From positions 1 through 64,000 of the forward strand of contig JAEUWP010000410.1 of the NCBI GenBank assembly GCA_018524725.1: a stretch of 64,000 nucleotides of DNA. Direction: 5' to 3'. Below, in pieces: positions 1 through 11,161 of this stretch. How positions within the stretch are numbered: the stretch's first letter is position 1; each line of letters starts with the position of its first letter. The notes beneath the pieces are model-generated. The model saw only the letters and a list, made by a program, of their open reading frames with translations, had not been told where the DNA came from and did no database searches. The position numbers and the translations under genes were made by a program. This DNA comes from Podaxis mareebaensis. Its lineage: Eukaryota > Basidiomycota > Agaricomycetes > Agaricales > Agaricaceae.

Positions 1-534
1 AGGAAGAGCTGGGAGGGGGTCAGAAGGTTGAGATGTGTCCCAAGCTGAATAGGGGGTAGAGGGGATAAAGCCATAAGAGGAAGCGATGGCTTGAGTGGGG
101 GAGAGTACCCTTTGAGAAGGTGCAATCTCGGGGGAGAGGTTGATATCTTCACGAGCCGGCGCGAGAGATTGAGCAATGGATTTGGGGGTAGAGGTGCCTT
201 GGGAATGCTCCTCAACTTCTTCAGCTGAAGAGACCGACGCGGCGTCATCGTCTTCTCTCAATTTCATACTCTTCTCAAGTCGATTTGAGAGAGAGTGGTC
301 GGTTGAGTAAGAGCATTTAGCTCCAATGGAGGGGGAGGGTGAGGGAGGTTTCTTGAGAAAGTCTTCAGAAACCTGGAAGTCGTTGAAGAGAGGGACTGAG
401 GCCTCTCGAGGAAGAGTGGGATTGGGTGCTATACTGGCGCTTGAACGCCGATGACGAGCAACACCGGAATGAATGCTGCTGGCGGTTTTCTTGAGACCTC
501 CAAAGAGACCGCTAGACTCCTTGGTATCTTTCAT
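1..534 (-). CDS. Ser/Pro-rich hypothetical protein, N-terminal part (runs off left edge)
   Basis: Reading the minus strand from the ATG at 534-532 gives 178 codons without a stop to the window edge, so only the N-terminus is present. It begins MKDTKESSGLFGGLKKT and is rich in Ser, Pro and charged residues, with the acidic run REDDDAASVSSAEEVEEH. No catalytic motif is visible and I do not recognise the family. The reading frame is CpG-rich, unlike the retroelement that begins 87 bp upstream of the start codon at 621. That insertion has probably replaced the native promoter. The frame is long and clean, so I regard the gene as real; its function is unknown. Confidence 0.6.
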   Translation of the reverse strand, partial: MKDTKESSGLFGGLKKTASSIHSGVARHRRSSASIAPNPTLPREASVPLFNDFQVSEDFLKKPPSPSPSIGAKCSYSTDHSLSNRLEKSMKLREDDDAASVSSAEEVEEHSQGTSTPKSIAQSLAPAREDINLSPEIAPSQRVLSPTQAIASSYGFIPSTPYSAWDTSQPSDPLPALP

Positions 535-620
535 AGTTATTTAGAACTAAGATGTGTATTCCTTGTACTACGAATAACCTGGCCACTGAGACGAATGTGG
601 TGGTTACTGAGAAAGGAAGG

Positions 621-1876
621 TGTGATTCAGTGTTATCACTGAAGTCAGGATTATATTATTGAGAACTATTCATCAATAACAACCTCACGAGGATCCTTTC
701 TTGTGCAAGTGACACTAGGGATTATCTCATTCAGTAGTATGCTTAGCTGCCACTATATACCAGAGACCTAGCTCAACTATGACCTCAGCAGATGAAGTCT
801 GAGTCAGAAAAGAGAACTACCTAACTAAGGGATCAACGCATCACCTCATCAGAAGTGATTCATTGACCTCACAAGATGTCAAAACCATGTGACTCATTAA
901 CAGTCAGTGATTCAAATCAGCTTAGTGAGAAACACAGAGAATGAAGATTCATAATACTATTGAGTCAGAAATGGCAAAGGGTATTACACATGCAGTAGAC
1001 TTGGTCAGCAAAAGCTGATAAATATCATACATGTGTACTATATCAGTCCACGCATCCACTATCAGAACACCCTATTGGGCAGAGAACAATGTAGATTATA
1101 AATTATATGACTCTGTACTTGTACGTGTAATCCTTTATTGAGTCAGAACATTGTAACACTAGATTGTAATCATTCCCCAACTTATAATATAAAAACCCCT
1201 TGATGACATGAGGTGAAGCAAGGGAATTCCTGCCAAGCTTTGCTTAGAGGGTTGTTGAATATTCAACAATCACTGAGTGATAGTTAAGCATTTATAGGAG
1301 TTTTCTTCAGTCGATGCGACCTACTAGCAAGAGCCAGAACAAAGACCCAGTAGTTCCCCCAGAAGTTTCCATAAGTTGAGAATCAGAAGTTAGCCTTAAC
1401 AAGGTTAACTAGGAGTACATCACAACTGTGTATTGCTAGTCAGAGCACTTATTGGTATGAGTTGGTATATTTCTAGTAGTAGTGAGGGATCGCTCTCGCT
1501 ACCTTTGGTTCTTTGGTACTTGTGTATTGTAGTGACACTACATCAGAGACTTGTCAATTTAGAACAAACAGTTTAGTTCAGTCTTGAACTAGGAAATCAC
1601 TGAGACCATCTCACAACAGCACCAGTCCTTGCATCAAGCAAAGATAACACCAAGCACATACACACTCCCCTACTCCTTCACAACTCTTACCCTTACCTTT
1701 TTACATTCCTAGCAAGCATTTCAATCTCACATCACATTATTATCCCTTTCATATCTGAATCAGAGTCCCCCACGAACTTGCTAGGGTGTGGCTTTTGGTA
1801 ATACTATTTTATATTTCACCTCACATTATCACCTTTATCTGTTATATTCTATAGTAATCCATTAGCTGCCCCATCA
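621..1876 (+). repeat. 5' LTR of element 1, truncated at its 5' end
   Basis: This stretch matches 14475-15731 of the 3' LTR almost colinearly, ending in CCCCATCA in both copies. The first 190 bp of the full LTR (14285-14474) are missing, so the true TG start is absent. Most differences from the 3' copy are CpG-type transitions. Confidence 0.9.
1183..1195 (+). promoter_or_regulatory. TATA-like box in 5' LTR
   Basis: TATAATATAAAAA followed by CCCC is an AT-rich core promoter motif suited to LTR transcription start. It is conserved in the 3' LTR at 15038-15050. Confidence 0.5.
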
Positions 1877-1878
1877 TC

Positions 1879-1896
1879 TGGAGCCCACCACGAGGG
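1879..1896 (+). other. Candidate primer binding site of element 1
   Basis: Two bases after the LTR end CATCA the sequence continues TGGAGCCCACCACGAGGG. The leading TGG is complementary to the CCA end of a tRNA, as expected for a primer binding site. I cannot name the tRNA, so the call is positional. Confidence 0.4.
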
Positions 1897-1971
1897 GGAG
1901 TTTCAGTTCTGATTGAGGTAGTAGTGTGATACTTTTTATTTTTCTTTTATTTTCGTTTTATTTCTGGTCTA

Positions 1972-3606
1972 GTGACCATACATCCATACAGGGGCAACCT
2001 GTACTACAGAGCAAAGAGGTCTTTTACAGACTTAGTAGATGATGAGCAAGTCACTGCACTGGAACAGGGCAGAAGAACTCGAAATTCACAGAGAGCTGGT
2101 TTATCACTGATATTAGATGACCCAGAGCATCCCTTAGGTCACCCAATTAGAAGGTTGTGAGCACCATCTAGCATCCCTTAGAATACCAGTTCTACAGAAA
2201 TAAAAATAGAGCTCAGTTCATTATCTGAACCAAGTATTTCACTTGATCCTAAAATGTCAAGTAGACAGACAATACTGGGTCAATTCGACCCATTCACAAG
2301 TACCAGTTCACAACCACAGTATTCAACACGATCATTGAATAATAATCCAACTAGTACTACCAGTCACACGAACTCCAGCAGCACAATAACAAAGGCACCA
2401 CACATGCCTCAGCCATTCACAAATGGTGCACCCAGATGGGATGGATGTTCATCCACCCTTAAAGATTACATATGGTGATTAAACAGCCATTTTGAAATAT
2501 CAGAGGTCAATAGCGACACTGAGAAAATCAAATGGACTGTTCACTATTTAGAACCAGAACTATGTGAAGAATGGGTCAGCCTACCTGAGTACACAGGCAC
2601 AGACTGGGATGCATTCATGCATAAGATTAACAAAGATTACAGAGGTGCTCTCAATGATGACTAAGGTCATGTTGAGGATCTTCATAATCTGTGTAGAGAA
2701 TATGGCGGCATCATGCTACATGATGCAGATGACTTAATTGCTTTCAAGAGAAAGTTTAATTATATTGCAAATAAGTGTCTAGTAGATCCCACAGTAGTAT
2801 CTAACAGAGAATTAGTTGAAGCATTCATCAGGATGCTTAGCCCCAACTTCTGTGATGCCTTGAATACCAGACTTAGTATTCAAGGAACACTAAAAGTTAA
2901 TCAGCAAGGCAAGAGCCATGCTGAAGACCCTTATGAAATTAAGGAAGTCATGGACAAGGCAGTTGAGCTGGTTAGCAGAAAAACCATTGCCCACACATTA
3001 CAGTACAAATGCAGACATGGGCAAACAGAAACATTTTCACAAAACTCAGTACCACATGTGAAGCAAGAGCCTATGGAGCCCACAGTCACATTAAATACTG
3101 ATGTAGAAACAGTTCAGCAGGAGGTGAACTGTTTAAAAGATACTATGGAATTGAATCAACACAAGCTTCAAAGCTCACTTGATTCATTAAAATCTACACT
3201 TACAAGTGGCCTAGCTAAGGTCACGTTGAGTGGCAATTACCATCAACAAAATCAGTCAATGGGAGTACCATCAAATAATGGTTTCCCTCCTAGTGTGAAT
3301 GGCCAAGGTTGTTTCTATTGTAATGAACAAGGCCATTGCTGGGTTGTCTGTCCAGTTAAAATACAAGACAAAAAAGACAGAAAAATCAAACAAGAAGGCT
3401 CCTGACTACATTTTGCAAATGGCACTGGGATCCCACATGAGCCTGGCTTGTCCATAAAGCAGTGCATAGATAAGTACCTACCACAAACCATGGCCATGAT
3501 GATTTATAGACCACCTGAGTTACCTCAGGATGATGATGAACCAGACATGGGTTATCCCAGCCCATATAGTAACAGCAGAGCTAACACACTCATCACATTA
3601 CAATGA
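1972..3606 (+). pseudogene. gag of element 1 (capsid and zinc knuckle), interrupted
   Basis: Open segments at 1972-2160, 2254-2478 and 2713-3405 are separated by stops. The middle part has the retrotransposon-gag helical pattern around 2450-2900. At 3310-3352 there is a CCHC zinc knuckle, CFYCNEQGHCWVVC (C-x2-C-x4-H-x4-C), typical of nucleic-acid-binding Gag. Stops such as the TGA after DYIW at 2476-2478 fit CGA to TGA decay. Gag would form the virus-like particle in the cytoplasm; this copy cannot encode it intact. Confidence 0.8.
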
Positions 3607-3609
3607 TGT

Positions 3610-4931
3610 GTGGAAGAGAAGAAGCCTGACCCACAAGCTTTAGAACTAGAGCACCTGAAAGGTCAGCTCACTAGCATGGAGGTGATGATCCAAGCCTTTG
3701 GCAGAAAGGCTAAACAACTGGAACAGACACTGCCTTCATTAGAAGAAGATAACCTAGAAGACTTGCTGAGTAAACTTGGCAAGATGTATGTTCAGACAAG
3801 GGATGCAACAAAGAAGTCAGGTTTCTAGAACATCCGATGAAGAAGCCACCTTTTGAAAAGAAGGTCATATTTCAAAAGCTGCAGGTGACAGAGGACAGTA
3901 GTGAAGATGACCTTAGCAAGGGAGAACCAACTCCTCCTCCAGTAGAAAAACTAGACAAACCAAGGGCTTATACTAACCCTCAGAAGAATTACTTTCCTTA
4001 CAGGAAAGTACCCGAAATGAAACCAGTAGTTGAGGTACTGCCTATGCTGGCTAGGTATTTCAGAGATAAGAAACCCCCTAACTACAGGCATTGTGCCAAA
4101 GTAGAAGAAGGAGTTAGTATAGAAGAAATACTCATGAGATTTGTGGGTAATGAAATCAAGCTAACACAGAAAGAGTTGTTAGCTGTCATGCCAAAAATCA
4201 GAGAGGCATGCAAAGATATTATCAGTAAGAAAAGAGTTCCTGCTAGTGTGGCCAACTCTTTAGAAATAGAAGAAGAGGAACCTGAACAGCAGGTTCCTTG
4301 AGAGCAGCAGTTTGTCACAGTAAACACACTAGTGGCACCAGTAAAAGTCTGTGAATCAGGTATTGACCTTATGGGTCAACCAACTCAGACTTGGAAAATT
4401 AAAGATTCAGTCATGCAGTATCTAGAAAGTCTACCCTACAATGATAGGGAAAGGCAGGTATTTACTGTAACTAAAGATGACCTAGTAATGGCCAAAGAAA
4501 TGGCTGCACTACATGTCATTCCAGCCCTAGTCAATGGGCTTAAAGAAGAAGAAGCTTTACTAGATAGTGGCTCACAGATAGTCTCCATGTCGTGAGATGT
4601 GGCTAGTGACTGCAAGTTAGCTTGGGATCCCGAGTTAACCATAAACATGCAGAGTGCAAACAGACAGATAACTAGGACCTGCAGACTAGCTAAAAATGTT
4701 CCATTTACATTCAGAAATGTTACAGTACACCTACAGGTACATGTGATGGAGGAAGCTCCTTATTGTGTACTACTAGGCAGGCCATTTGACATTATAACTG
4801 AGAGTTACATCATAAACTCAGTTGAGGGTAGTCAGTACATTAGTACCACTGACCCCAATATGAAGGAGAGGACAGCTCTCGTGACGTATGCTAGGGGACA
4901 GCTACCTCACATCAAAGAACAAAATTTTTAG
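3610..4931 (+). pseudogene. Linker and aspartic protease region of element 1
   Basis: After gag a charged linker (open segments 3610-3828 and 3837-4301) leads into a retropepsin-like domain. The catalytic motif reads ALLDSGSQIVSMS at 4554-4595 (D-S-G), and the flap/C-terminal signature VLLGRPFDI lies near 4768-4794. Stops and a frame change separate it from reverse transcriptase. The family cleaves Gag-Pol; this copy is broken. Confidence 0.75.
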
Positions 4932-5044
4932 AGGACTTTGATGAATTTGAGAACAGGGCTGAAGGAGAGGTCACTTGTATTGTCTCACTCAGAAAAGATA
5001 GTCAGCCCTATGTCAGTGAGATTGCCAGGATCTCCACGAGTGAG

Positions 5045-6943
5045 ATGAGAGAAGATGAAGTTAATTTACTTTATCTTATTAAAAGTTTGGAAGACTCTAA
5101 TCTACCAGAAAAGAAGGTCTTTCAACAGTATATTCAGTCAGAAAACATGGGACCTGCTGGACTATTGGCGGTTATTGCAGTAACCCCGGTAGACAGTCCA
5201 TGGACCCAGAACAATACAGCTTTATGCTTTGCGAAGAAGTACAAACCAGTAGTGTTAAAAGTTGAACCAGTACTCAGAGAGCTGCCAGAGAAGTTTCAGA
5301 TCACTCAAGAAATTAAGGGGGATCCCCTAGCCAATCTACTGGTACTCCCTGTACAGCCACCAGAGTTCCAACCCAAGGGCCACTACACAGAAGATTGTAT
5401 GTATAAGATGGACGCAGGGCACAGATCAGAATTTCTCACTACAGAAGAGTGGAAACTTATGCATTGGTTAATAGCCAAACATAATGAAGCTTTTGCGTGG
5501 GATGACACAGAATGCAGAAAGTTCAAAGAAGAATATTTCCCTCCTATAGAAATTCTGACAATAGCCCATACACCATGGGTAGAAAAACATTTCAGAATAC
5601 TGCTGGCTATCTATGATGAAGTATGCAAAATCATCAGAAGAAAGATTGATGTGGGAGTATATGAACCATCAAACTCCTCTTACAGGTCATGATGGTTTTG
5701 TGTAGTTAAGAAAGATGGAAAAAGTCTCAGATTGGTTCATAGTCTGGAGCTGCTTAATCAAGTAACAATAGCCCACTCAGGTTTGCCTCCAGCTACAGAA
5801 GAATTGGCAATGCACTTTGCTAGTCACACATGTAATAGAGTATTAGATTTGTATGTTGGTTATGATGAGCGACAGTTAGCAGAATTGTCACGAGACTTGA
5901 CCACCTTCCAGACACCCTTTGGAGCATTGAGGTTTGTCACCCTACCAATGGGTTGGACTAATTCCATTCCAATCTTTCATGATGATGTAACTTACATCCT
6001 GCAAACAGAGATACCAGAATACACTATGCCCTACATAGATGATGTGCCTATTAGAGGTCCTATATCTCACTATGAACAACCTGACAGAAGTTACGAAGTT
6101 CTACATGAGAACCCAGGGATTTGACACTTCATATGGGAGCATATGCAAACAGTCAACAGAATATTACAGAGAATGAAGTATGTGGGAGGAACATTTTCAG
6201 GTCCCAAGACTATGATCTGTGCTGATCACATTACAATCATTGGGTTCAATTGTTCCTACCAAGGAAGAAAGCCTACAGCAGATACCATAGGAAAGATCAT
6301 TAGGTGGGGACCTTGTGAAAACCCTACTGACATGTGAGCTTTCTTAGGTACAGCAGTTCAATGCAGGAATCATATTCCTCACTTTGTGACCATAGCGGCT
6401 CCTTTATATAACATCTGTAGACCCAATATACCATTTGAATGGGGACCAGAACAGGAGCTTACGCAACAGCAGTTAAAAGATAGGATACAAGAGTGCTTTC
6501 AAACTAGGAATCCTAAGTTTCCTAGTGAACAGCCTATTGTAATGGCAGTAGACTCCTCATGGAGAGCAGTAGGGTATTATATCTATCAATGCAATGATGT
6601 AGACCCTAAGCAGATTCATTATGTGAAATTCAATTCCATATTAATGGATCCCAGACAACAGCAGTATTCACAACCCAAGCGAGAATTGTGTGGGTTAAGA
6701 ATGGCACTAGAAGAAGAAGCATATTTATTAAGAGGATGTAGAAACTTAGTAATCAAAACTGATGCCAAGTATCTGTTCAGAATGTTGAATAATCCTGGTA
6801 AATTGCCTAATGCGATGATCAATTGCTGGGTAGACTATATCAGAACCAATTTCCATTTTACCCTGATACATAAGAAAGGAAAGACTTTCAGTCCAGACAG
6901 ACTCTCACGATGTTCCTGGTATCCAGGAGATCCTGTTGAGTGA
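5045..6943 (+). pseudogene. Reverse transcriptase and RNase H of element 1
   Basis: The reverse transcriptase fingers and palm run from about 5550 to 6110. Motifs include GVYEPSNSSYRS before the stop at 5690-5692, FQTPFGALRF near 5910, LPMGWTNS near 5945, and the catalytic YIDD at about 6034. RNase H begins near 6540 with the catalytic Asp in MAVDSSWRAVGYYIY and continues to LSRCSWYPG near 6920. Stops at 5690, 6122 and 6337 are TGA. The TGA at 5690-5692 sits where element 2 keeps an intact CGA codon (17486-17488). Confidence 0.85.
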
Positions 6944-7297
6944 AAGTTCGACAATGGTTCAGAAGATGATGGAGAAGACTTTGAGTTGGTAAAGAATAAT
7001 CCTCATGACAAGGACTCCTTAGACTTGGAAGACTTCTTTGATGAAATCAACAATAGGACCAGTTTCTTTCAGCGGTTCTTCAAAGATAATTCAGAGTTCC
7101 AGATGGCCTTAAAAGAGGCTAAGGAAAATGCCAAGCGAGAAATTAAACAGTGAAAGATACTCATGAGAGATCCCAGCTGTCATATACTCATCAGACAATT
7201 CTTGAATGAAGTAATGTCATGAGAGGAACAAGACTTAGAGGACCTAGCAGCTAGCGAAGAACCTTATGATGAGGATAGAAGAACTCAGGCTGCTAAG

Positions 7298-8677
7298 ATG
7301 CAGGATGAATGGCTTCATAAAATCAGGGAATGGCTAGCTACTGGACCTAAGAAATTGGACCTCACAAGGATGACTACAGAGCAAGCAAAGTTCGTCAGAG
7401 CAGCCTCACACTTCTGGTTAGATAATGACGGATGGCTCTACAGAAAAACAACCAGATCCAGTTTTCCACAACTAGTGGTAGATCCAGAAAATTGTATGGG
7501 CATCATGAAAGAATGTCATGATAAATTGGGACATAGAGGTGCTTACATGACAAACTGGATGATTGCCCAAAGGTTTTGGTGGCCAGAGATGGAAGGCAAC
7601 ATCGCATGGTATGTTAAATCATGTCACATTTGTCAGATCAGACAGAAAATGGCACTAGAACTGCCTCCAGTGGTAACACATACACCGTCTATATTCCAAG
7701 TATTACACATGGGCACAGTACATATTATTCCACCATCAAACAGGTGTAGTTATATCATGCATGGGCAATACAGGTTATCTTCCTGGATGGAAGCAAGAGC
7801 ATTAAGAAAAGAGAATGTGAAGTCTATCAGTCAATGGTTATTTGAAGGCATCATTTGCCAATGGGGCTCACTAGTTAAAATAGTCACGGATAATGGCTCT
7901 CCGTTTAAGAAAGCCATAAGGTGGCTATCAGAAAAGTATGGTATCAAAGGTGTTACCATTTCACCTTACAATTCACAAGCGAATGGTACTATTGAGAGAC
8001 CCCATTGGGATCTTAGACAAATGTTGTTCAAAGTGACAAATGGTGACATTAAGAAATGGTACTGGTCCCTACACCATGTAATGTGGGTGGATCATATCAC
8101 CATTAGAAAAGGAGCGGGGTGTTCACCATATTTTATGGTTACAGGTGCTCATCCTACAATTCCCTTAGACATAATAGAAGCAACATGGCTCATTAAGTAT
8201 CCAGACAAGTTAATATCTACTAGCAAACTTATTGGATTATGAGCACGAGCTCTCATGAAACATGTTACACATGTAGAAGAAATGCACGTGAGGATGACTG
8301 AAGAAAAGTTAAACTGCGCATTACAATTAGAAGAAGCCTATAAGCATAAGATTAAAGACTTCAAACTGGGACCCAGAAATCTGGTCCTAGTGAAGAATTC
8401 AGCAATCGAAATGTCTGCAGATCATAAAATGAAGCCTAGGTATATAGGACCTATGGTAGTCATTAAACAGCTAAGTAGTGGTGCTTATATCTTAGCAGAA
8501 TTGGATGGTTCAGTTTGGCAAAATAAGGTAGTGGCCTTTAGAGTCATACCTTATCTCGCAAGACAATGAATCAAGTTCAATGATAAAGTCAAGGGTTTAT
8601 TAGATACTGATTCTGAAACCCTTAGAATGCTAGAAGAATTGGATAATAAGCTCACAGATGAAGACATGGAAGTCTAG
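7298..8677 (+). pseudogene. Integrase of element 1 with C-terminal GPY/F-like module
   Basis: The HHCC zinc-binding domain is seen at about 7510-7640 (HDKLGHRG, then CHICQ). The DDE core follows, with VTDNGSPF near 7885 and the glutamate in ANGTIERPHWD near 7980. After a TGA at 8240-8242 the C-terminal module reads [11 protein letters not shown] at about 8440. The frame ends with TAG at 8675-8677 after another TGA at 8567. The family inserts the cDNA copy into the genome; this copy is disrupted. Confidence 0.85.
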
Positions 8678-8860
8678 CAAGGAACCATCCTCGTGAGGAT
8701 TTCTTAAGTAACAATCAAGATCACAGATAACATGATCATATTCTGATGCAGTCAGACAATCAAACAGTAGATATAGGGGTTAATAGCAGTATATGGATGA
8801 GTGGGGTGTTAAGCTGTAGTGACAGACATGGTACACAAGGAGTGGTCAAACCAGTAACAA

Positions 8861-10183
8861 TCAAGCCTTGATGGACAACCTGTTGAGAGCCTTGAGGAGA
8901 TTATCCTGTTCACTGGATAAGTACTGGTAGCAACAAACCACTACCTCTAAATCTTCCACAGCTTGAACAACCTCCAAGCTGCAGCCAAGGAGGCAGGTCT
9001 CAACAGCTGGCCTACCAGCAGTTGAAGTGAGGTGTTCAGTGAGCTTGACAGCTTGTGCAGCAAAGCCTTGCAAGGATTTGGACAAAGAAGCAGCTAAGAA
9101 ACCCATATCAGTACTATGGTGACCCAGAGAAGAATTAAACAACTTACCATCACTAGAAGCCTTGGCAGTGACAATGTGAGGATGATAACCAGTGGTAAGC
9201 TGTACAGCACATTAGTAAGCATGGCTGGAAGTATCCATGCCTGGGACCAACATATAAGGAAGACATACTGTGGAAGAGCGAGGGCCCGACACAGTACCAG
9301 TCTAATAAAGAGTAGTCAGATTTATAAAGTAAAGCTAGAGACTTGTACAAACTTGGACAGTTGAGTTGGGGGCCTGAGTAAGCACTTCAAGCAATGAAGG
9401 CATTGAACTAGAACTTGCATCATCCATGTGCATGCAGTCCTAGCAAGAGAATCAGAATCCTGCCAGAAGTGGGGAAATCTAATATTAGATACCTACCTCA
9501 GGAGGAGAGACAGACTGAAGCGGACTGTTAGCTGGGTTAAGATTGACAATTTGAGTCTCCTCTTCTGGAGCCTTGCTAGCAGCCCAATTGCTGCTAGAAG
9601 CAGCTTTTCCCCTGTGATGCTATAGAAGGGAGTGAGCTGTGGGGTTACAAAGATAAGCCAAAGATCACATACCTTTTTCAGAGGAGCAGAGGATCCTGCA
9701 CTGGAAACTGAACTGGTAGATGAGCCAGCAGATCCATTATCAGGTCTGCCTCCACCAGGAAGATTAGAAGTTGTCTCAGTCAGAACGGAGGTCTTGGTCT
9801 TGATGTGAGAAAGCTGTTGACACAGCTGGTGAAGTTGGTGATAGATGGGGGGCATCTTGTAGCTCCTGTCATGATCACTTTACCAGGACTCGAAAGAGCA
9901 ACAAGCTTGATAGATCAACTTGCTGAAGTTGGGCTTGTTCAAGGCACTTGCATCTCCCTTTAATTGACAAAGGAAGATGTCCTAAATATATACATAAAGA
10001 GTTAACCAGAATGTTATAGAAGGCCCTATGTGAGAAACATACTGCTGGTTTGATGATCACCTGGAGGGCATTAAAGACAGAAGTCTTGGTGGTCTCCTTA
10101 CACCCAAAACATTGAAGACAATGGTGGAAATTACTGACTGCATCATCAAGTTTGGTAAAAGTGTTAAGAGATTCAAGAGACAT
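8861..10183 (-). pseudogene. Antisense spliced gene 2 inside element 1 (unknown function)
   Basis: The frame starts at 10183 (MSLESLNTFTKL) and has the look of a spliced gene. Donors such as GTATGTTTCT and GTATGTGATC, and acceptors such as ATATTTAG and CTATAG, join open stretches, for example SSAPLKK to HHRGKAASSSNWAASK. The last open stretch ends at 8861. One stop (TAA after FESW near 9890) shows damage in this copy. The predicted product is a small Ser-rich protein with a Cys-containing N-terminus (HCLQCFGC). I do not recognise the family. It converges on integrase, with about 180 bp between the two stops. Confidence 0.45.
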
Positions 10184-11161
10184 GATAAGAACAGAAGAGG
10201 ATAGATGTTTAAGAAAACTTGAGACTGGCTGGAGTAATGTTGCTACAGCTGATTCAGAGGCTCTTAAATATCCACAGAAAATTATACCAGAAAATCTTCA
10301 TGAGAATATACTACAGGCTTAGGGTACACTAGTTCCAAAGGCTGAAAGAGCCTATTACTGAGCTACCTAACCTGCAATAGTTGTTTGTGGCAATCAAAGA
10401 ATGAACTGCTCGCTTCCCAAATGAAAGGCTGAATAGAGATCACTCAGCAGACGATGTGTGGAGTATCTCCACAGTGGACGCATCAGTAGTATTGAAAGAA
10501 CAGCAAACCTGGATATAGACATCATTGAATGATCCCATACAAGATGTGTCAGTTAACAAGTCACAGCAGGTTGATGCGTAATCATTGTAATGGAAGTAAC
10601 TCCACAAACTAGCTAGAAAGACGAGGACATCATCTATTTAGTGGGGGGGAGAGGCGAGAAGTTCAGTAACTCAGTAAACCACATTCAGAAACATGAAGTG
10701 GATTTTTTGGTGTGACCAATAACAGATCCTAATTAAGGAAGATACCCAATTACAGTAGCAAGACTCTCCAATGGATCAGTAAAGATGACTCCTATCAATA
10801 GGGCCAGATCTGTATCATCATGGAAACCCTATCATAGAGGAATATTCATAGAAGTGGAGTCTCTCAATTAGTAATAAAGACAGAAGCCTAGACTTAGGAT
10901 CATGTGAAGATTCCAGAGAAATAGTCATCATATTAAGACCACAGAGTTATTAGACAACAAATATTGTAGTTAAGAAACTAAGTTACAAGTTTCTAACTAC
11001 AATAGAACAAGAGATTAATGGTAACTAGAGAAAGCAAACCTAAGGTGATAACTTAGGTACAGAAACGAGTCTCTAGTTACAAAAGCAGAGTTGTGGCAAA
11101 AGAAAAAGTTCAAAAAATTCCAAAAGTTCAGAAGAATCCACACAAGAAAGCCCAATATACC
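10184..11161. other. Spacer between the two antisense genes, with a second polypurine tract
   Basis: No convincing coding frame is seen. At 10641-10653 the run GTGGGGGGGAGAG, preceded by CATCTATTTA, closely resembles the polypurine tract at 14273-14284. This may be an internal second tract or a remnant of an older insertion. Confidence 0.4.

Noticed and set aside
451..642. Short plus-strand frame before element 1
   Set aside because: It overlaps the clean 178-codon minus-strand frame and crosses the retroelement border.
1866..1897. Target-site duplication of element 1
   Set aside because: Bases flanking 621 and 15731 do not match, and the left LTR is truncated, so none can be defined.
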